From Oegoconia quadripuncta (Eukaryota > Arthropoda > Insecta > Lepidoptera > Autostichidae), in assembly GCA_949316235.1 (NCBI GenBank), contig OX438748.1, positions 23,748,575 to 23,812,574 of the forward strand: DNA of 64,000 nt, read 5' to 3'. The translations under genes were made by a program, and so were the position numbers. Shown here piece by piece: positions 20,817-31,762 of the stretch. Every line of letters starts with the position of its first letter. The stretch's first letter is position 1. The notes under the pieces are model-generated. The model searched no databases. It was not told the DNA's origin and worked only from the letters and a program-made list of their open reading frames with translations.

Positions 20817-21076
20817 TAATAAATAAATATCTTTGCACATACACACAGCGCCATCTAGTTCCACACTAAACAACTAGGCGTGTATTATAGATACCAGATG
20901 GTTGATAAACTACACAAATACATTTTGTTTTGTAAATAAATACACATATAAATGAAAAGCATTCATAACTCGGGAACACATGTCTGTATTCATCATACAA
21001 ACATATGCTCCTAGCGGGATTCGAACCCGCGACCTTTTGGTGTAGCAGCAGAGTTTCTAACCACTACACCAAACAG
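20817..21076 (-). mobile_element. tRNA-derived SINE, family A (full length)
   Basis: Mirror image of the copy at 20281-20545, from (AAT)n tail and ACACAGCGCCATCTAGTTCC to head CTAACCACTACACCAAACAG. The two copies form an inverted pair about 270 bp apart. Confidence 0.95.
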
Positions 21077-21079
21077 TTA

Positions 21080-21702
21080 AAAATAGCATTGCCGATCGAT
21101 CTCAAAGGACCTTTGAATTTATTAAATATAAAAGAAAAAAACCGAAGGTAAGGCTGTATGGTCTCTGATCCTTGCCTGCTATCAACTGGCGAATTTTATA
21201 ACAACATCAATCATGACATCGCTCTATTATACGGCCCAAAGGAACGAGTTTTTCGTTATTTTAAAAATCTCGCAAACCTATCGAAGTAAACAATACATTA
21301 TCATTTTTATTTGCCGTATATTTCATATTGCAGCTCGGAACTGCCTGCCTCAAGGAGGTAATAACAGTAAATCTATGATGTTGTGAAGCATCATGCTACT
21401 CGTATTTTCAAAGTACGGCCACAATGGCTTTTATTTCCAGCTTGTGTTATGGACAATATTGCGCGTAGGTTATTGTATGTTAGTTTTATTGTTTCGGTTT
21501 TGTTTTAATACACAAATAGTTGGAGTTACTATAATATTGGTCAAAGTTTGGTAAATGTGGGTAGTTTGTAATTTTTTTTTTCATAAAGTTCAATTCCCGA
21601 AGTATAAGAAATATAGAAGCACTCCCGACTAATAAACTCAAATTGGAATTGTAGAAGTGGCCTCTCCAATACAAATTCTATTCAGTTAAAGAATTTTTGG
21701 AT
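21080..21702. other. Unassigned stretch
   Basis: AT-rich sequence without a gene or a repeat I can place. Confidence 0.5.
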
Positions 21703-21885
21703 CATTTATTTATTTATTTATTTATTTAACACTTTATTGTACACACACACACAAAGAAATGGTCATTAACAAATATTTTAGAAAAATGTACAAAGGGCGA
21801 ACTTATCTCTATAAGAGATCTCTTCCAGCAAACCCGTGAAAGCGAAATTTTATATAAACGGTAGAAGACATAAAGTGTACACGAA
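21703..21885 (-). mobile_element. LINE family 2, 3' UTR
   Basis: (TTTA)n tail, AACACTTTATTGTACACACA, AAGGGCGAACTTATCTCTAT and CTTCCAGCAAACCCGTGAAA; nearly identical to 7582-7760. Confidence 0.8.
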
Positions 21886-22119
21886 ATCATAATAGGGAAA
21901 TATAAATTATCTAATGTATTTAATACTAATGAATTTAACTGACTTGAATTTAGTAGAATGTTATCGACTTGAATATTATGTGGTCTGAAAGGTTTTGTTT
22001 TATTGTTACATACTTTAAAATCCAGTAAGAAATCAGTTTACGAATACACATAAAATCACACTGGACCCGTGGTCGTCCAACACTAGAAAATTCATAAAAG
22101 AGGTGTCGGACTTGCTTCA

Positions 22120-22310
22120 AGCGTCAGGTGACCTCAGCACCCCTTCTTTACACAAAGACTAAGCCTGGCGGTGCAGCGGGGCAACGCGGCTAGCGTGCTG
22201 GGGACAATGCCGCCGCAGGTAAGAGAATTCGAGGCGATACACTTTTATTATTATCTCTTAAGTATTGTATTTTATTAGCTTAGTAACATCTTTTGTGTGT
22301 TCTCGACTTG
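22120..22310 (+). pseudogene. LINE remnant (family 3), ORF end and 3' UTR
   Basis: Reads LAVQRGNAASVLGTMPPQVR then EFEAI. The 3' UTR continues ...ATTGTATTTTATTAGCTTAG. Confidence 0.7.
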
Positions 22311-22519
22311 AATTATAATTATAAATGAATTTAATATCCAAATAGTTATAAAAAATAATAGGACTGTAATAGTTTTAAGATTTATAAATATTTTCATGCT
22401 ATTAAAAGTGGCTGAATAGGCGATATAACCCTTACATAAACACCTTATAATGTACCCTATTACATAGCAAATAAATTTGTATGGTACAAATCTTTGTCGT
22501 GTTTTCTTTAGTAAATAAA

Positions 22520-22900
22520 AAAGCGCCATCACCTAATGCAGAGGGAGGATGTGGGCAAAGCTCAAGATGCCTATCCGCACTGCTCTCGATTCAGCGAAGA
22601 CTGATACCGCAAGGAAGTTCCATGTCTTGACTGTTCGCGTAATCAATGAAGAGTCGAACTGCTTAATGCGAATGTTCGGTATATTAACTACATACCCTAC
22701 GACGAGCATTAAGACGAATGAATGGCGATTGGCGATGGTGGAATATGAGTATGTAACACCAAGCCACGTTCAACGAAATAGGTTCTGAAAAAATCTGATA
22801 CGACAGGAGAGCTTACGACGGTACTTGAGCCTGTAATTTGGCTATCATCGAATTGCTATGAGTCTTTTGACACGACGTTCCACAGAATCGAGTGCAGCTA
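22520..22900 (-). pseudogene. Decayed LINE RT C-terminus (family 4)
   Basis: On the minus strand, scattered frames give LAALDSVERRVKRLI and then RIKQFDSSLITRTVKTWNFL, AVSVFAESRAV, aligning with AWNSLPASVFVES at 7373-7581. Several stops and frameshifts are present. Open frames at 22898-23285 continue upstream but match nothing I recognise. Confidence 0.6.
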
Positions 22901-23205
22901 GTTGGTACTATCCGAAACATCCCAGAGGTTGTTGGAAGAAGATAAACGGCAGCTGCGTGGTGATCGAGGGTTTATCATTGGATGTTGCACCGATTGTACG
23001 AGAGCGAAAAACTGGCCGCGCGCCAGTATATATACATTTAGATTTGCGCACTCTATCGGATTGTCCAGGAACCCATGAGAAAGGTACACTTGTACCTATT
23101 GAAGTGAATAGATTGATTAGTGGTGGGATCACGGGTTCGACAGCGTCGGGAGAGGTTCTATACTGAACAGAGGTGACTGTGGTATTCCACGCACTAGCAG
23201 ACCTG

Positions 23206-23310
23206 CCCTTAGATTTGGTATCGTCATCGATTACATTTATCAATGAGAAACCGTCAAATTGCGGAGATAGCGATGAGCCAACCAATCATAACTGTAGAAT
23301 AGAACCCCTG
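23206..23310 (-). mobile_element. MITE copy (partial), same family as 35878-36027
   Basis: CCCTTAGATTTGGTATCGTC, ATCGATTACAT, AATGAGAAACCGTCAAATTG and AGAACCCCTG align with the reverse complement of 35878-36027. Confidence 0.65.
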
Positions 23311-23344
23311 AGCCTTGTGAAGCACCAAAAGTTGTTTCGGCGTT

Positions 23345-23639
23345 TCTAACATAATACAATAAGTAGGTATACGTACGCTGCGGCCCTGCCGTGGATCAGT
23401 TAAGATAACACGGCCTATTTTGTTGCAGAAGCGTCGGTCGTATTCTCTCTAGGATGTCAGATCGGGCTTTCGTGTCTGAGGGCACCTCAGTTGTCTTCCA
23501 ACCCGCGACGACGGCAAAAAGTCCGATGGGCGACACTCGTGCCTTGGAGATTGAGGCGCGCAATAGTCTGGGATCAACTTGCGTAGACACGCATGCACCG
23601 TCTCATCTTCGTTATTTCATTACTTTTTTATGCCGGTTG
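23345..23639. other. Unassigned, GC-richer patch
   Basis: Both strands stay open for ~63 codons (23396-23590 and 23454-23645), but no domain is recognisable. The proximity to family 3 LINE sequence suggests decayed LINE DNA. Confidence 0.35.
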
Positions 23640-23890
23640 GGGTAGGGACCCTCTTCCGTCAGTTACCGGAGCACTCGGTCGAAGCCTCGCATGATCAAAA
23701 GCAAAGATGAGCCTCGTTATTCAATGAGGCACTACCACCAGCCTACTAGAGACCCTTCCAGCCTTGCAAGAACTGGGAGAATGTTTTATTATTTCTAATT
23801 CGTTAATTTATGTATAATAATTGTTAGATCGTTAAGTTTATTTTGTTATATGGCTTTCTTAATATAATAAATAAACGTTTCTAACATAAT
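23640..23890 (+). pseudogene. LINE remnant (family 3), ORF end and 3' UTR
   Basis: DPLPSVTGALGRSLA-stop then ...KMSLVIQ-stop-GTTTSLLETLPALQ aligns with the family 3 end at 18400-18560. Stops are in frame. The tail is AATATAATAAATAAACG. Confidence 0.6.
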
Positions 23891-24249
23891 AAAAAATCCA
23901 CTTACTATAAATTCGGGAAAATAAACTTTTCATATAACCTATTTGCTTCAGATCCATCCAATATTTTGTGAAGTTATACGTACGATAAAAATGATCATAT
24001 CATTTCAAACTGCATTCACTAAACTTCACCTAATCTAAATTCTCGGCTTTGCTCACTTTAACTGGTATCTGGACCATGTTTTACTACATTCGGTGGGTTC
24101 CACTTAGTACTGTTGCATCATTTCTACACCATACAATTATATATTTTGTTACCAGGAATGGCTGAAAGGATACAGCGACAGCGACAAGATTTTACAGTAC
24201 CTATTACAGTTGCGAGGTTTGTAAATGTGCGATAGCGCATTCATCCCAA
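23891..24249. other. Unassigned stretch
   Basis: AT-rich, no gene or placed repeat. Confidence 0.5.
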
Positions 24250-25012
24250 TTAAGATTATCAATGCGAAAGTTTGTGTGTATAGATGATGGGTGACCGGAG
24301 ATTAGTTCCGAAACACGTGCACTAAATTAACACTCTTTATTAACAATAGTTAATTAATTAACAAACCAGTGCATACACATTGATTTGTCCCGACAGAGTT
24401 AATCATGCGTAGGCGAAACAAAATGGACGTGGAGTGACAGCTCTGTCCACCAATCAGAGACAGGCACCTAACTTTTTAATCCTAAGTAAGAGCGCGTCGC
24501 TAACAGTGTGTATGTATGTTTATTACTTCTTCACTCCTAAACGGCTGAACAGATTTGATTGGTAGATAGATTAACATATATTATAATATAATTGCGAGCA
24601 ACAATTTTAATAAATTGTCTAAGAAGTTCGATCTATATCTTTTTAACACTAATTTTATGTCAGCGAGGCGTCAATTAAATCAACAATTCTTTAATGGCTT
24701 AATGTAATTTATAAATCATTTGTTTTTCTTTTTTTTTGGTGATGATTGAATCTGGTATATGTACCGCGAGGGCATAAAATGTACAAGTGTGATAATGCAT
24801 GTTATTGAATTATATAATGTATTCTATTTGTGAGGACCTGTAATTGGCTCTCTGTTTCCTATAATAGTTTCCATTAGGGTTATTGCAGCTGTTGGTTTTC
24901 CGAATAAATAAAATAAAATAAGTATAGATAGATAAGTATTATTAGTGGGATTGCTTTTGAGTCATAGATTGACATCATTTGGCAGACGAGGTCGCGGGTG
25001 TAACAGCTAGTC
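24250..25012 (+). mobile_element. Helitron-like element split by two insertions
   Basis: Pieces: 24250-24280 (AATGCGAAAGTTTGTGTGTA), 24505-24600 (CTTCACTCCTAAACGGCTGA) and 24925-25012 (TGGGATTGCTTTTGAGTCAT ... GTCGCGGGTGTAACAGCTAG). It ends in CTAG followed by T. 24281-24504 is an unassigned insertion and 24603-24920 a LINE tail. Confidence 0.6.
24603..24920 (+). mobile_element. LINE 3' end (family I), nested
   Basis: GTGAGGACCTGTAATTGGCT resembles the family I 3' UTRs at 30800 and 34725. It ends in an (AAAT)n tail. Confidence 0.5.
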
Positions 25013-25393
25013 CACAATACATGCAACTGTTTGACAAATAATGCTGCGAAATACTCAGTTCCATTCAAAAAGAATTTGTCAACTGGCCTAATGCGTTCCC
25101 ATAGGAAATTGAACCTCGATTTAGTTTAAATACCATCGCTTCGTATTTAGTCGGAGAGAGGAACCGACGCACGAAACACTGCCACAAAATTTTTAATTTA
25201 AACTGGTATTGATTGATAGTGAAACAGTCTAGTCTTATATTTTGCTATTTGTTATTTTAATAAGTATTTAAAAATCAAAAAAAACTCGACAGCATTATCG
25301 ACGCCATGTTGGATTTTTTACCATAAAATGTATCCTATAACATTCAGGGTATTAAGACAAATCTAACGACACCATGCTCTTCGAATTCGATTT

Positions 25394-25655
25394 CGACGAA
25401 CGGTTTGGTGTAGTGGTTAGAAACCCTGACTGCTATATACCAAAAGGTCGCGGACTCTAATCCCGCTAGGGGCATATGTTTGTATGATGAATACACACAC
25501 GTGTTCCCGAGTTTTGGATGTTTTACATTTATATATGTATTTATTTACAAAAAAAAAAAATTTTGTGTAGTGTATCAACCATTTGGTATCCACAACACAA
25601 GCTTAATTGCTTAGTGTGGAACTAGATGGCGCTGTCTGTATATATGTCCAAGAAT
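25394..25655 (+). mobile_element. tRNA-derived SINE, family A
   Basis: Head GACGAACGGTTTGGTGTAGT, diverged B box (CGGACTCTAATCCCGC), body CCCGAGTTTTGGATGTTTTA and tail TAGATGGCGCTGTCTG. Confidence 0.9.
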
Positions 25656-25656
25656 A

Positions 25657-25943
25657 TTTTATTTATTTCATTTGCAACGTTCCTGACATACTACTTTTGC
25701 TTCTTCCATTGTCATCAAATATTTCATACACCCTCTCGGTTAGTGGTTGATCGCACCTGACGTTTTGTGAGTACGTCAGTCACTTGATTGATGTACGTCC
25801 TTCTTGGTCGACCTTTACCGACCCTTTTATTCATGCTTTCATAACATATTGTTATCGATATATTCCTTTCACTCATTCGTTCTATATGCCAAAACCACGT
25901 TAACAAGTGACTGACGTACTCACAAAAGGTCATGTGCGGTTGA
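25657..25943 (-). pseudogene. RTE-type LINE fragment with an internal inverted duplication
   Basis: Minus-strand frame: WFWHIERMSERNISITI then GKGRPRRTYINQVTDVLTKR and QVRSTTNREGV, the RTE ORF C-terminal block (W.GH.ERM...GRGRPRR...DQ). The 24 bp at 25763-25786 are repeated in exact inverted form at 25904-25927, so part of the element was copied back on itself. Confidence 0.8.
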
Positions 25944-26110
25944 CTGCCTCCGTGGCTCAATGTACGTGTTCCCGAGTTTTGGATGTTTTACATTTATTTA
26001 CAAAAAAAATAATAAAATATTTGTGTAGTTTATCAACCCTCTAGTATCCATAATACAAACCTAGTTGCTTAGTGTGAAACTAGATGGCGTATGTATGTGC
26101 AAAAATATAT
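25944..26110 (+). mobile_element. Chimeric SINE: family B head joined to family A tail
   Basis: CTGCCTCCGTGGCTCAATGT (the first ~20 bases of SINE B) runs straight into CGTGTTCCCGAGTTTTGGAT and the rest of the SINE A 3' half, to AAACTAGATGGCG. Confidence 0.8.
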
Positions 26111-26455
26111 TATTAATCGATCAGGTCGTTTAGGCTACAGGATGCGACAAAGGAACGGACATTCATACTTAAATACATACACTCGAAAAACATTACCCTC
26201 CTTTCATGGGCAGTCGGGTAAAAATGCGTCAGCTCATAGTGGCATACACTCGGCACAGATAACCAGATATTTACCGAGAACGCTGCCGGCTGAGCTGCGG
26301 CCATATTTATTAGAGAACCACATCCGTTTCCGTTCCGTTTCGAGCACAGTTATGTACTAAGGGGCGGGACAAAGAACGCATCTTCTTTGGGAGCTTTCTA
26401 CCGTATGACATCTGTAGAAAGATCTCGCGACTTTTGTTGAGACGGTTTGAGGAAG

Positions 26456-26640
26456 TTTGTTTGTTTGTTTGTTTGTTTGTAATCGCTTTATTGTACAAAA
26501 AGGCAATACATTAATTTTGCATTGATACATAAATTGAGTACAACGGCGGACTTATTCCAAAGAGGGATTTCTTCCAGTCACCATAGGGTTAGTTAGAAAA
26601 CAGCAGATTGGGCGTATACAAATTACAGCAAATTCAAACT
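26456..26640 (-). mobile_element. LINE 3' UTR with (GTTT)n tail
   Basis: (GTTT)n at 26456-26481, then GCTTTATTGTACAAAAAGGC, GCGGACTTATTCCAAAGAGG and ATTTCTTCCAG, a layout like the family 2 3' UTRs. 26641-26825 is AT-rich and unassigned. Confidence 0.6.
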
Positions 26641-26825
26641 AAAGCAAAGCAAATACCTACACTACACACTAACAAATATATATTATATATATATAAAAGT
26701 AATAAGAATAATATATAATAATACATATACATACATACAACTATACCTTAATAAAATATATACCTACATACTAATAATACATATAAATAAATATGTATAT
26801 AAATAAGGAAATACTTAAAGAGAGG

Positions 26826-27925
26826 ATTTAACATGGAAGTTCAAATATTTCGAAATGAATAAACCGATTCTAATTAAACACATACACAAATCCAAAAATT
26901 TAGTAGAGAACATTTTCGAAAAAGAGTATAAATACTGAATTAGAACGATTTTAAGTTTTCCATAGTAATAGAAAACGGTTCTCTGCCCTCTCGCCGAAAA
27001 TTGTTTGCCAGATTTTCACTTGCCAACTAACGTTTCGCAGAATTTTATTTAGCCGAATAATCATTTGCCAACTTATCATATAATTTTGTTTTTGTACAAT
27101 TAAATAATAGATACATATGAAATCTGAATTGTATATATTTGATCGACTGACAACGTCAACACAAGCCTGACATCAAAACCTCGAGCATAGAGGTCTATAT
27201 CAGTTTTATTTCCCAACCTCATAGTTACCAACTGTACGTTTGGTCAGCTTTTCATAATAACTCTTTTTAAAACGCCAACTTTCAAGTAGCAGAATGTTTT
27301 AGTTTGTGTAATATTCCTTTATTTGTTTATTGTTTACCAAATGTTGAATTAAATAGCATGGCGGGCGAGGCTTCCAACCTAACCAACAGATGTCGGGGTG
27401 CCCCGAACTCCCGTGCTCGTTACGCTCGCACCTGCCCTATAAACATTTTGTATAGCCCTTACCTACAATCATCTAAATAATTGATATTCCTTTATAGGAG
27501 ACAGTTTAGATCATTCAGTATGAAAAGGGAACTGTTAGAGTGACTAAACGTCATTCGTCTAATAGTTGTCTGGCCTAGTGAAATGTTTGACAAATGATAA
27601 ATGTCCCAAAAGTTTTGTGTCATTCATTATAATAATCAGCTTAACAATAATTCTACCAAATGATACGTTGTCATACAAAAATTTGCTAATCGTTAGTTGT
27701 CAAAGTGAAGCATCGGCGAAACGTTGGTTGGCAAGTGACAATCTGCCAAACAATTTTCGGCGAAAAGGCAGGATACCATTGAAAACATGCAATAATTTTT
27801 AAATTCGATATTTTGAAAATGTTTTCGATTAACTTTTTATATCCATGTGTACTGCTTATACGTATAAAGTTACATTAGAATCAGTCGATTCATTTCGAAA
27901 AATTTGGACATGAAAGTCTGTGTGG
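26826..27925. mobile_element. Imperfect inverted-repeat host element around M2
   Basis: Outside the M2 element, 26826-26967 and 27787-27925 are imperfect reverse complements (CGAAATGAATAAACCGATTC against GAATCAGTCGATTCATTTCG). M2 therefore appears to have landed near the centre of an older foldback element. Confidence 0.55.
26977..27777. mobile_element. Inverted-repeat element with 9 bp TSD (element M2)
   Basis: 801 bp. The inverted ends start GGT and share CTGCC then TCGCCGAAAATTGTTTG (and its reverse complement). Flanking 9-mers are ATAGAAAAC (26968-26976) and ATTGAAAAC (27778-27786), 8 of 9 identical. The ends consist of degenerate ~15 bp words (TTGCCAACTAACGT, TTAGCCGAATAATCA). A GC-rich core at 27357-27440 (GGCGGGCGAGG, ATGTCGGGGTGCC, ACTCCCGTGCTCG) matches the core of M3. 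The frame at 27566-27802 has no recognisable domain. Confidence 0.8.
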
Positions 27926-28496
27926 AATGTCGTGTAGGATAAACGCTCTTAATAAACGTTCATAATATTGAGATGACTTAATTTGACGCTTGAGAATCTA
28001 TTGCATATTAAAACAGTATAAAAAAAATAATTTTGAGACTGAGACGCCATGAACCCCATGAATGCTTGTCCATTTTTAACCCTCAACGAAAATCGACGCG
28101 TGTCATGTATTTAACGGCATTGTGTGTGTGTCCAGTGTTTGTCCGTGTTTATCTCAGTAATGTGTTATTCGATTTGAGTGCGATTTTTTTTATAATAAAG
28201 ATTGAACGTAGGAACAGGTTCTTACATTATTTAATAAGATTATTAGTTTTAAGCTAGCTAGCAGCTTTAAGCTGATGCGTGTATATGACTCTTGTGTTTG
28301 GTCTAATTATTTTTTAAATATTTGTCCAGTCTTTTTTGAAAGAGTTCACCGAGGGTGCACTGATCACTTAGGGTTCCTATCATGCGAAATTTATTTCGAA
28401 CTCATATTTCCTCCAAGTTTTCTTTATTTATTTAATTTAATTATGTGAAATAGGCTACAAACGCGACTTTTAAATTACACAATTAACACTTTATTC
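27926..28496. other. Unassigned stretch
   Basis: A 74-codon plus frame (28033-28257) has no recognisable domain. Nothing else is supported. Confidence 0.45.
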
Positions 28497-28736
28497 TATT
28501 TATTTATTTAACACTTTATTGCATACACAGAAAACAATAACAGTGATACTTAAGAGTAAGATATACAAAAGGCGAGCTTATCCCTAAAAGAGATATCTTC
28601 CAGCAAACCCAACATAGGAAATAACAATAGTGAAGGGGAAACATAGAGTGCACACAAGTAAAATGAAAATGAGAAAATAAATAATAAGTACATAAATAAG
28701 CCTACGAATATATAAATGAATATATACAATAATCTT

Positions 28737-29459
28737 CTTTTGAATGAAAAAAAAACTAAATGCTTAAAATTTACTTTACCTAATGTTAAACAAATGCCTA
28801 TTGACATATTTGTACGAGGTGAAAAATTGGACCTTGTAGACACTACTGTCTTTTTAGGACTGACATTGGATGCTAAGCTTCAGTGGGGGCCTCATATTGA
28901 GAAACTAGCGAAAAAGCTTGCTTCTGCTGCGTATGCAGTCAAAAAAATCAGAAATTTAACAGACGTTCATACCGCAAGACTGGTTTACTTTAGCTATTTC
29001 CACAGTTTGATGTCATATGGCATATTGTTGTGGGGAAACGCTGCTGACATACTTATGATTTTTGTTCTGCAGAAGCGTGCTATTCGTGCCATTTATAAAT
29101 TAGGACCTAGAGAGTCTCTTAGAGATAAGTTTAAGGAAATTAATATCTTAACAATGGCATCTCAATACATTTATGAGAATTTGTTATATGCAAAAAAAAA
29201 TATAACCTTATTCGCTAAAAATAGTGATAGGCACAATGTTAATACAAGGAATAAGAACCAGTTATCTATTTAAGTTAGCCGACTTCACAAAGTTAGTAAA
29301 TCCTTCAAAGGGCAATGTATACGCTTTTATAATAAGGTTCCAGTAGACATTCAAAATATGCCTTTAAATAAATTTAAAGCAATCATAAAACAGAAATTAT
29401 TAACAAAAGGCTATTATAACATCACTGACTATTTGAATGATAAGCAAGCATGGACATAG
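28737..29459 (+). pseudogene. RT C-terminal domain of Jockey-like LINE, one premature stop
   Basis: The frame runs NNLLLNEKKTKCLKF (the post-catalytic NL.LN..KT..L.F block), FLGLTLDAKLQWGPHIEKL, MSYGILLWGNAADI and KRAIRAIYKLGPRESLRDKF. A TAA at 29271-29273 interrupts it, after which the same frame continues VSRLHKVSKSFKGQCIRFYN, KVPVDIQNMPLNKFKAIIKQ to YNITDYLNDKQAWT and the natural stop (29457-29459). One nonsense change in ~240 codons suggests a recent loss. The catalytic RT motifs lie upstream and are absent. Confidence 0.9.
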
Positions 29460-29668
29460 CTGTCTATTCATATAATTATCAAATCGCAACCTAAAATCTG
29501 TTTAAAAGAGCAACCCTAGAGTTTCTTGCTCGTTCTTCTCTGGGGAGTCAGCTTTGTAAATGAGCAGTAAATTTAAACTATAATGTAATATTAATATTAA
29601 TAGTGACGTTTTCAAGTGATAATTTTATCCTATGAAATAAAAATATTTTGATTTTGATTTTGATTTTA
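28737..29668 (+). mobile_element. Jockey-like LINE, 5'-truncated, nested
   Basis: Starts within the RT ORF, has a 3' UTR with GAGTTTCTTGCTCGTTCTTC and GAGCAGTAAATTTAAAC, an AATAAA (29635-29640) and a (GATTTT)n tail at 29653-29668. Confidence 0.9.
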
Positions 29669-29739
29669 CACGAACATATAAATGATATATAAATGAATAT
29701 ATTAATACATATATTAATAAATATATAAATAAACAATGG

Positions 29740-30030
29740 TTATTGACAGGACTCAAGATAACGCTCTTTCACACGGAATTTAAAAATGGGCAATGACTGG
29801 CTGTCGCGTACATTACTGGGAAGTGAGTTCCACAGCCTGACTGCATGAACAGTGAACGAGAAACTATAAAAATCAGTGGTATGAGGATGGAAACGTAGTA
29901 GAGTGGACATGTGTGATCGGGAGAGACCAGTGGGAGACCGCAGAAAGCTAAAGCGATCTCGCAGGTAGTATGGACAGGAAGGATTAAACAAAACGTTATA
30001 GAGAACACATTATAGTATATGACTGTTTCT
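29740..30030 (-). pseudogene. LINE family 2 ORF C-terminus
   Basis: Minus reading VLYNVLFNPSCPYYLRDRF, then AVRLWNSLPSNVRDSQSLPI and FKFRVKERYLESCQ-stop; parallel to HAARLWNSLPHTIRASPSIA at 55597-56138. Truncated and stopped just upstream. Confidence 0.85.
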
Positions 30031-30045
30031 GCGCAGGTGAATATG

Positions 30046-30769
30046 ATAGTTTGAAAAAAAATATATATTACCTATACCAATACCTTCTATTTCACTTACC
30101 TAATATGCACATTTTTTTTCTATACGGTTAAAAAACTCATGCGGTATATATATGCAATGTTTTGAGAAAACTTTGTTAGCGCGATGCAGGATTCGCGCTC
30201 TGATTGGTCGGTTTAGTAATATGGCTTTACAATTCCTCCCGGCGGTGTGTCGAGTACCACTGTCGGTCCTAGCTTATAGGAAATACGCGAGTGGGATTGT
30301 TCGCTAGTAGAATTCTCCTGACTCCGTCTCCTCTAGCAGGTAGCAGTGCTCCCTAACTCCGTCCCTTGGTATCCGTTACGAGCGTGATTTAAACGGGTAT
30401 TTCCGTCGAATCACTTGACTTACTTCCTCTGTGAGGTTATTACATTAATATATTGCTACGATGTTTTTCACAAGAATATTTCACTTATAAAGTATGAATT
30501 TCCTGCTGTCATCGGCCAAAAGGGAAATAAAATATAAATTACTGTGTGGAAGTTGTCAGGAACAATATTCGGGGACGAACACGAGCGTAATTTTGGCAAA
30601 CGAATGTTATACCTTTATAAGAGATGTGTTGAATAATTGGATATTAATTATAATAAATAAATCTTTGTATTTGTGTATCAGCCCTCCACACACACACACA
30701 CTTGCCCTAGTCCACTATCCACATGCCCCAACATATATACTTTAAGCAGCATACTGCATCACTTATGAT
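30046..30769. other. Unassigned; possibly unique DNA
   Basis: 30200-30420 is GC-richer and not repeated elsewhere in the window. An 83-codon frame (30494-30745) starts MNFLLSSAKREIKYKL and has no recognisable domain. A (CA)8-type run lies at 30687-30702. This is one of the few stretches not obviously TE-derived. Confidence 0.4.
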
Positions 30770-31030
30770 AATGTATTCTCAGTGCTCTTGTTGTAATGTC
30801 TAATAGTAAGGGAGTGAGAGCCTGGAAATCTGTAGCACAGGTTTCGAACCTATTTCAGACTCCAGTCTTTCATAAAGAAATTAGTTTTTGTATTTACCTA
30901 ACATTACTGTTTCACCAATGTACCTATTTCTTTGTGGTGAGATAATAAATATTTATTATTATTATTATCCTGGTATCTATAATACAAGCCTAGTTACTTA
31001 GTGTGGAACTAAATGGCGCTCTGGAACTAA
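30770..31030 (+). mobile_element. LINE 3' end (family I) followed by a SINE A tail
   Basis: GAGTGAGAGCCTGGAAATCT ... TTTGTGGTGAGATAATAAAT and (ATT)n at 30950-30967. It is joined to TGGTATCTATAATACAAGCC...GGAACTAAATGGCGC, the last part of a family A SINE. Confidence 0.7.
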
Positions 31031-31044
31031 ATTATTATTTACTC

Positions 31045-31290
31045 ATCTTTTAAAGCGTCGGTGGGTCAGTGAAGGATCTCCAGGCAGGCCATGTATCAAT
31101 GAGTTTTTAAATTTTATTTGCGTATGTGCATTTATCCGACTGCTCTTGAACGGTGAAGGAAAACATCGTGAGGAAACCTGCATGCTTGAGAAATAAAAAT
31201 TCTAAGGCATGTGAAGTCCCCAACCTGCATTGGGCCAGCGTGGCGAATTAAAGTCCCATACTCCCTCAATATGAGGCACAGCGCTGCGTC
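31045..31290 (+). mobile_element. tRNA-derived SINE, family C (head partly deleted)
   Basis: CGTCGGTGGGTCAGTGAAGG then AGGCAGGCCATG: most of the tRNA-like head is lost. The body TCCGACTGCTCTTGAACGGT and GTGAGGAAACCTGCATG is intact. The tail is missing. Confidence 0.8.
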
Positions 31291-31589
31291 TCACTTTCGT
31301 TCAAACTCTCATAGCGAGGGCACACAACGTACGTTGCAGTATTCATTACATTGAAGAAACTATGCTGGTGTAGAGCTTTGCGTTTGTGTGTGTATGTATA
31401 CTACTTAGTAGTACGTTTATATGTATGTTATTGTTTATTTGTTCCCGCAGCCACACATGTACATTAAACACTTCGTGCTGCAGTTTTATGGAGCAGAGTA
31501 ACTACATTACAGTATGTAGGTATTAGGCCTTAGGTCATCAACAGCCTTACACTGTTTGGTCACAGCCTCCTCTCACTGGGAGAGGATAT

Positions 31590-31762
31590 TTTTTTTTATG
31601 GACAACGGGTTGGTACTTGACCTCAATCACACCTGATGTTAAGTGAAGATGAAGTCGAAGGTGGAAGCGTACTGACCCGGAAACCCCAACACATTTGGGG
31701 GAGTGGCTATCTTATCTCTGACAACCGGAACACAACAATGCTATTAACATTGTTAATCGGCA
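31590..31762 (-). mobile_element. tRNA-derived SINE, family B, 3' half
   Basis: A-tail at 31590-31598 and body to ACAATGCTATTAACATTG, where homology stops. Confidence 0.9.

Larger units (their letters stand above)
25300..26228 (+). repeat. Dispersed repeat G, copy 2, split by insertions
   Basis: The left half ends at GAATTCGAT (25393) and the right half resumes at ATCGATCAGGTCGTTTAGGC (26115). A family A SINE, an RTE fragment and a chimeric SINE lie between them. Confidence 0.75.
28497..30030 (-). mobile_element. LINE family 2, 5'-truncated, interrupted by a Jockey-like LINE
   Basis: The 3' UTR is at 28497-28735 (AACACTTTATTGCATACACA, GGCGAGCTTATCCCTAAAAG) and the ORF end at 29740-30030. 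The insertion at 28737-29668 separates them. The host sequence AAATGAATATAT occurs on both sides of the insertion. Confidence 0.8.

Noticed and set aside
22908..23285. 125-codon minus frame
   Set aside because: It crosses a MITE copy (23206-23310) and shows no protein-like conservation; the neighbouring LINE homology is in other frames.
30494..30745. 83-codon frame MNFLLSSAKREIK... as a host exon
   Set aside because: No domain, no convincing splice sites in the right places, and the C-terminal part runs into a CA repeat. Left as unassigned DNA.
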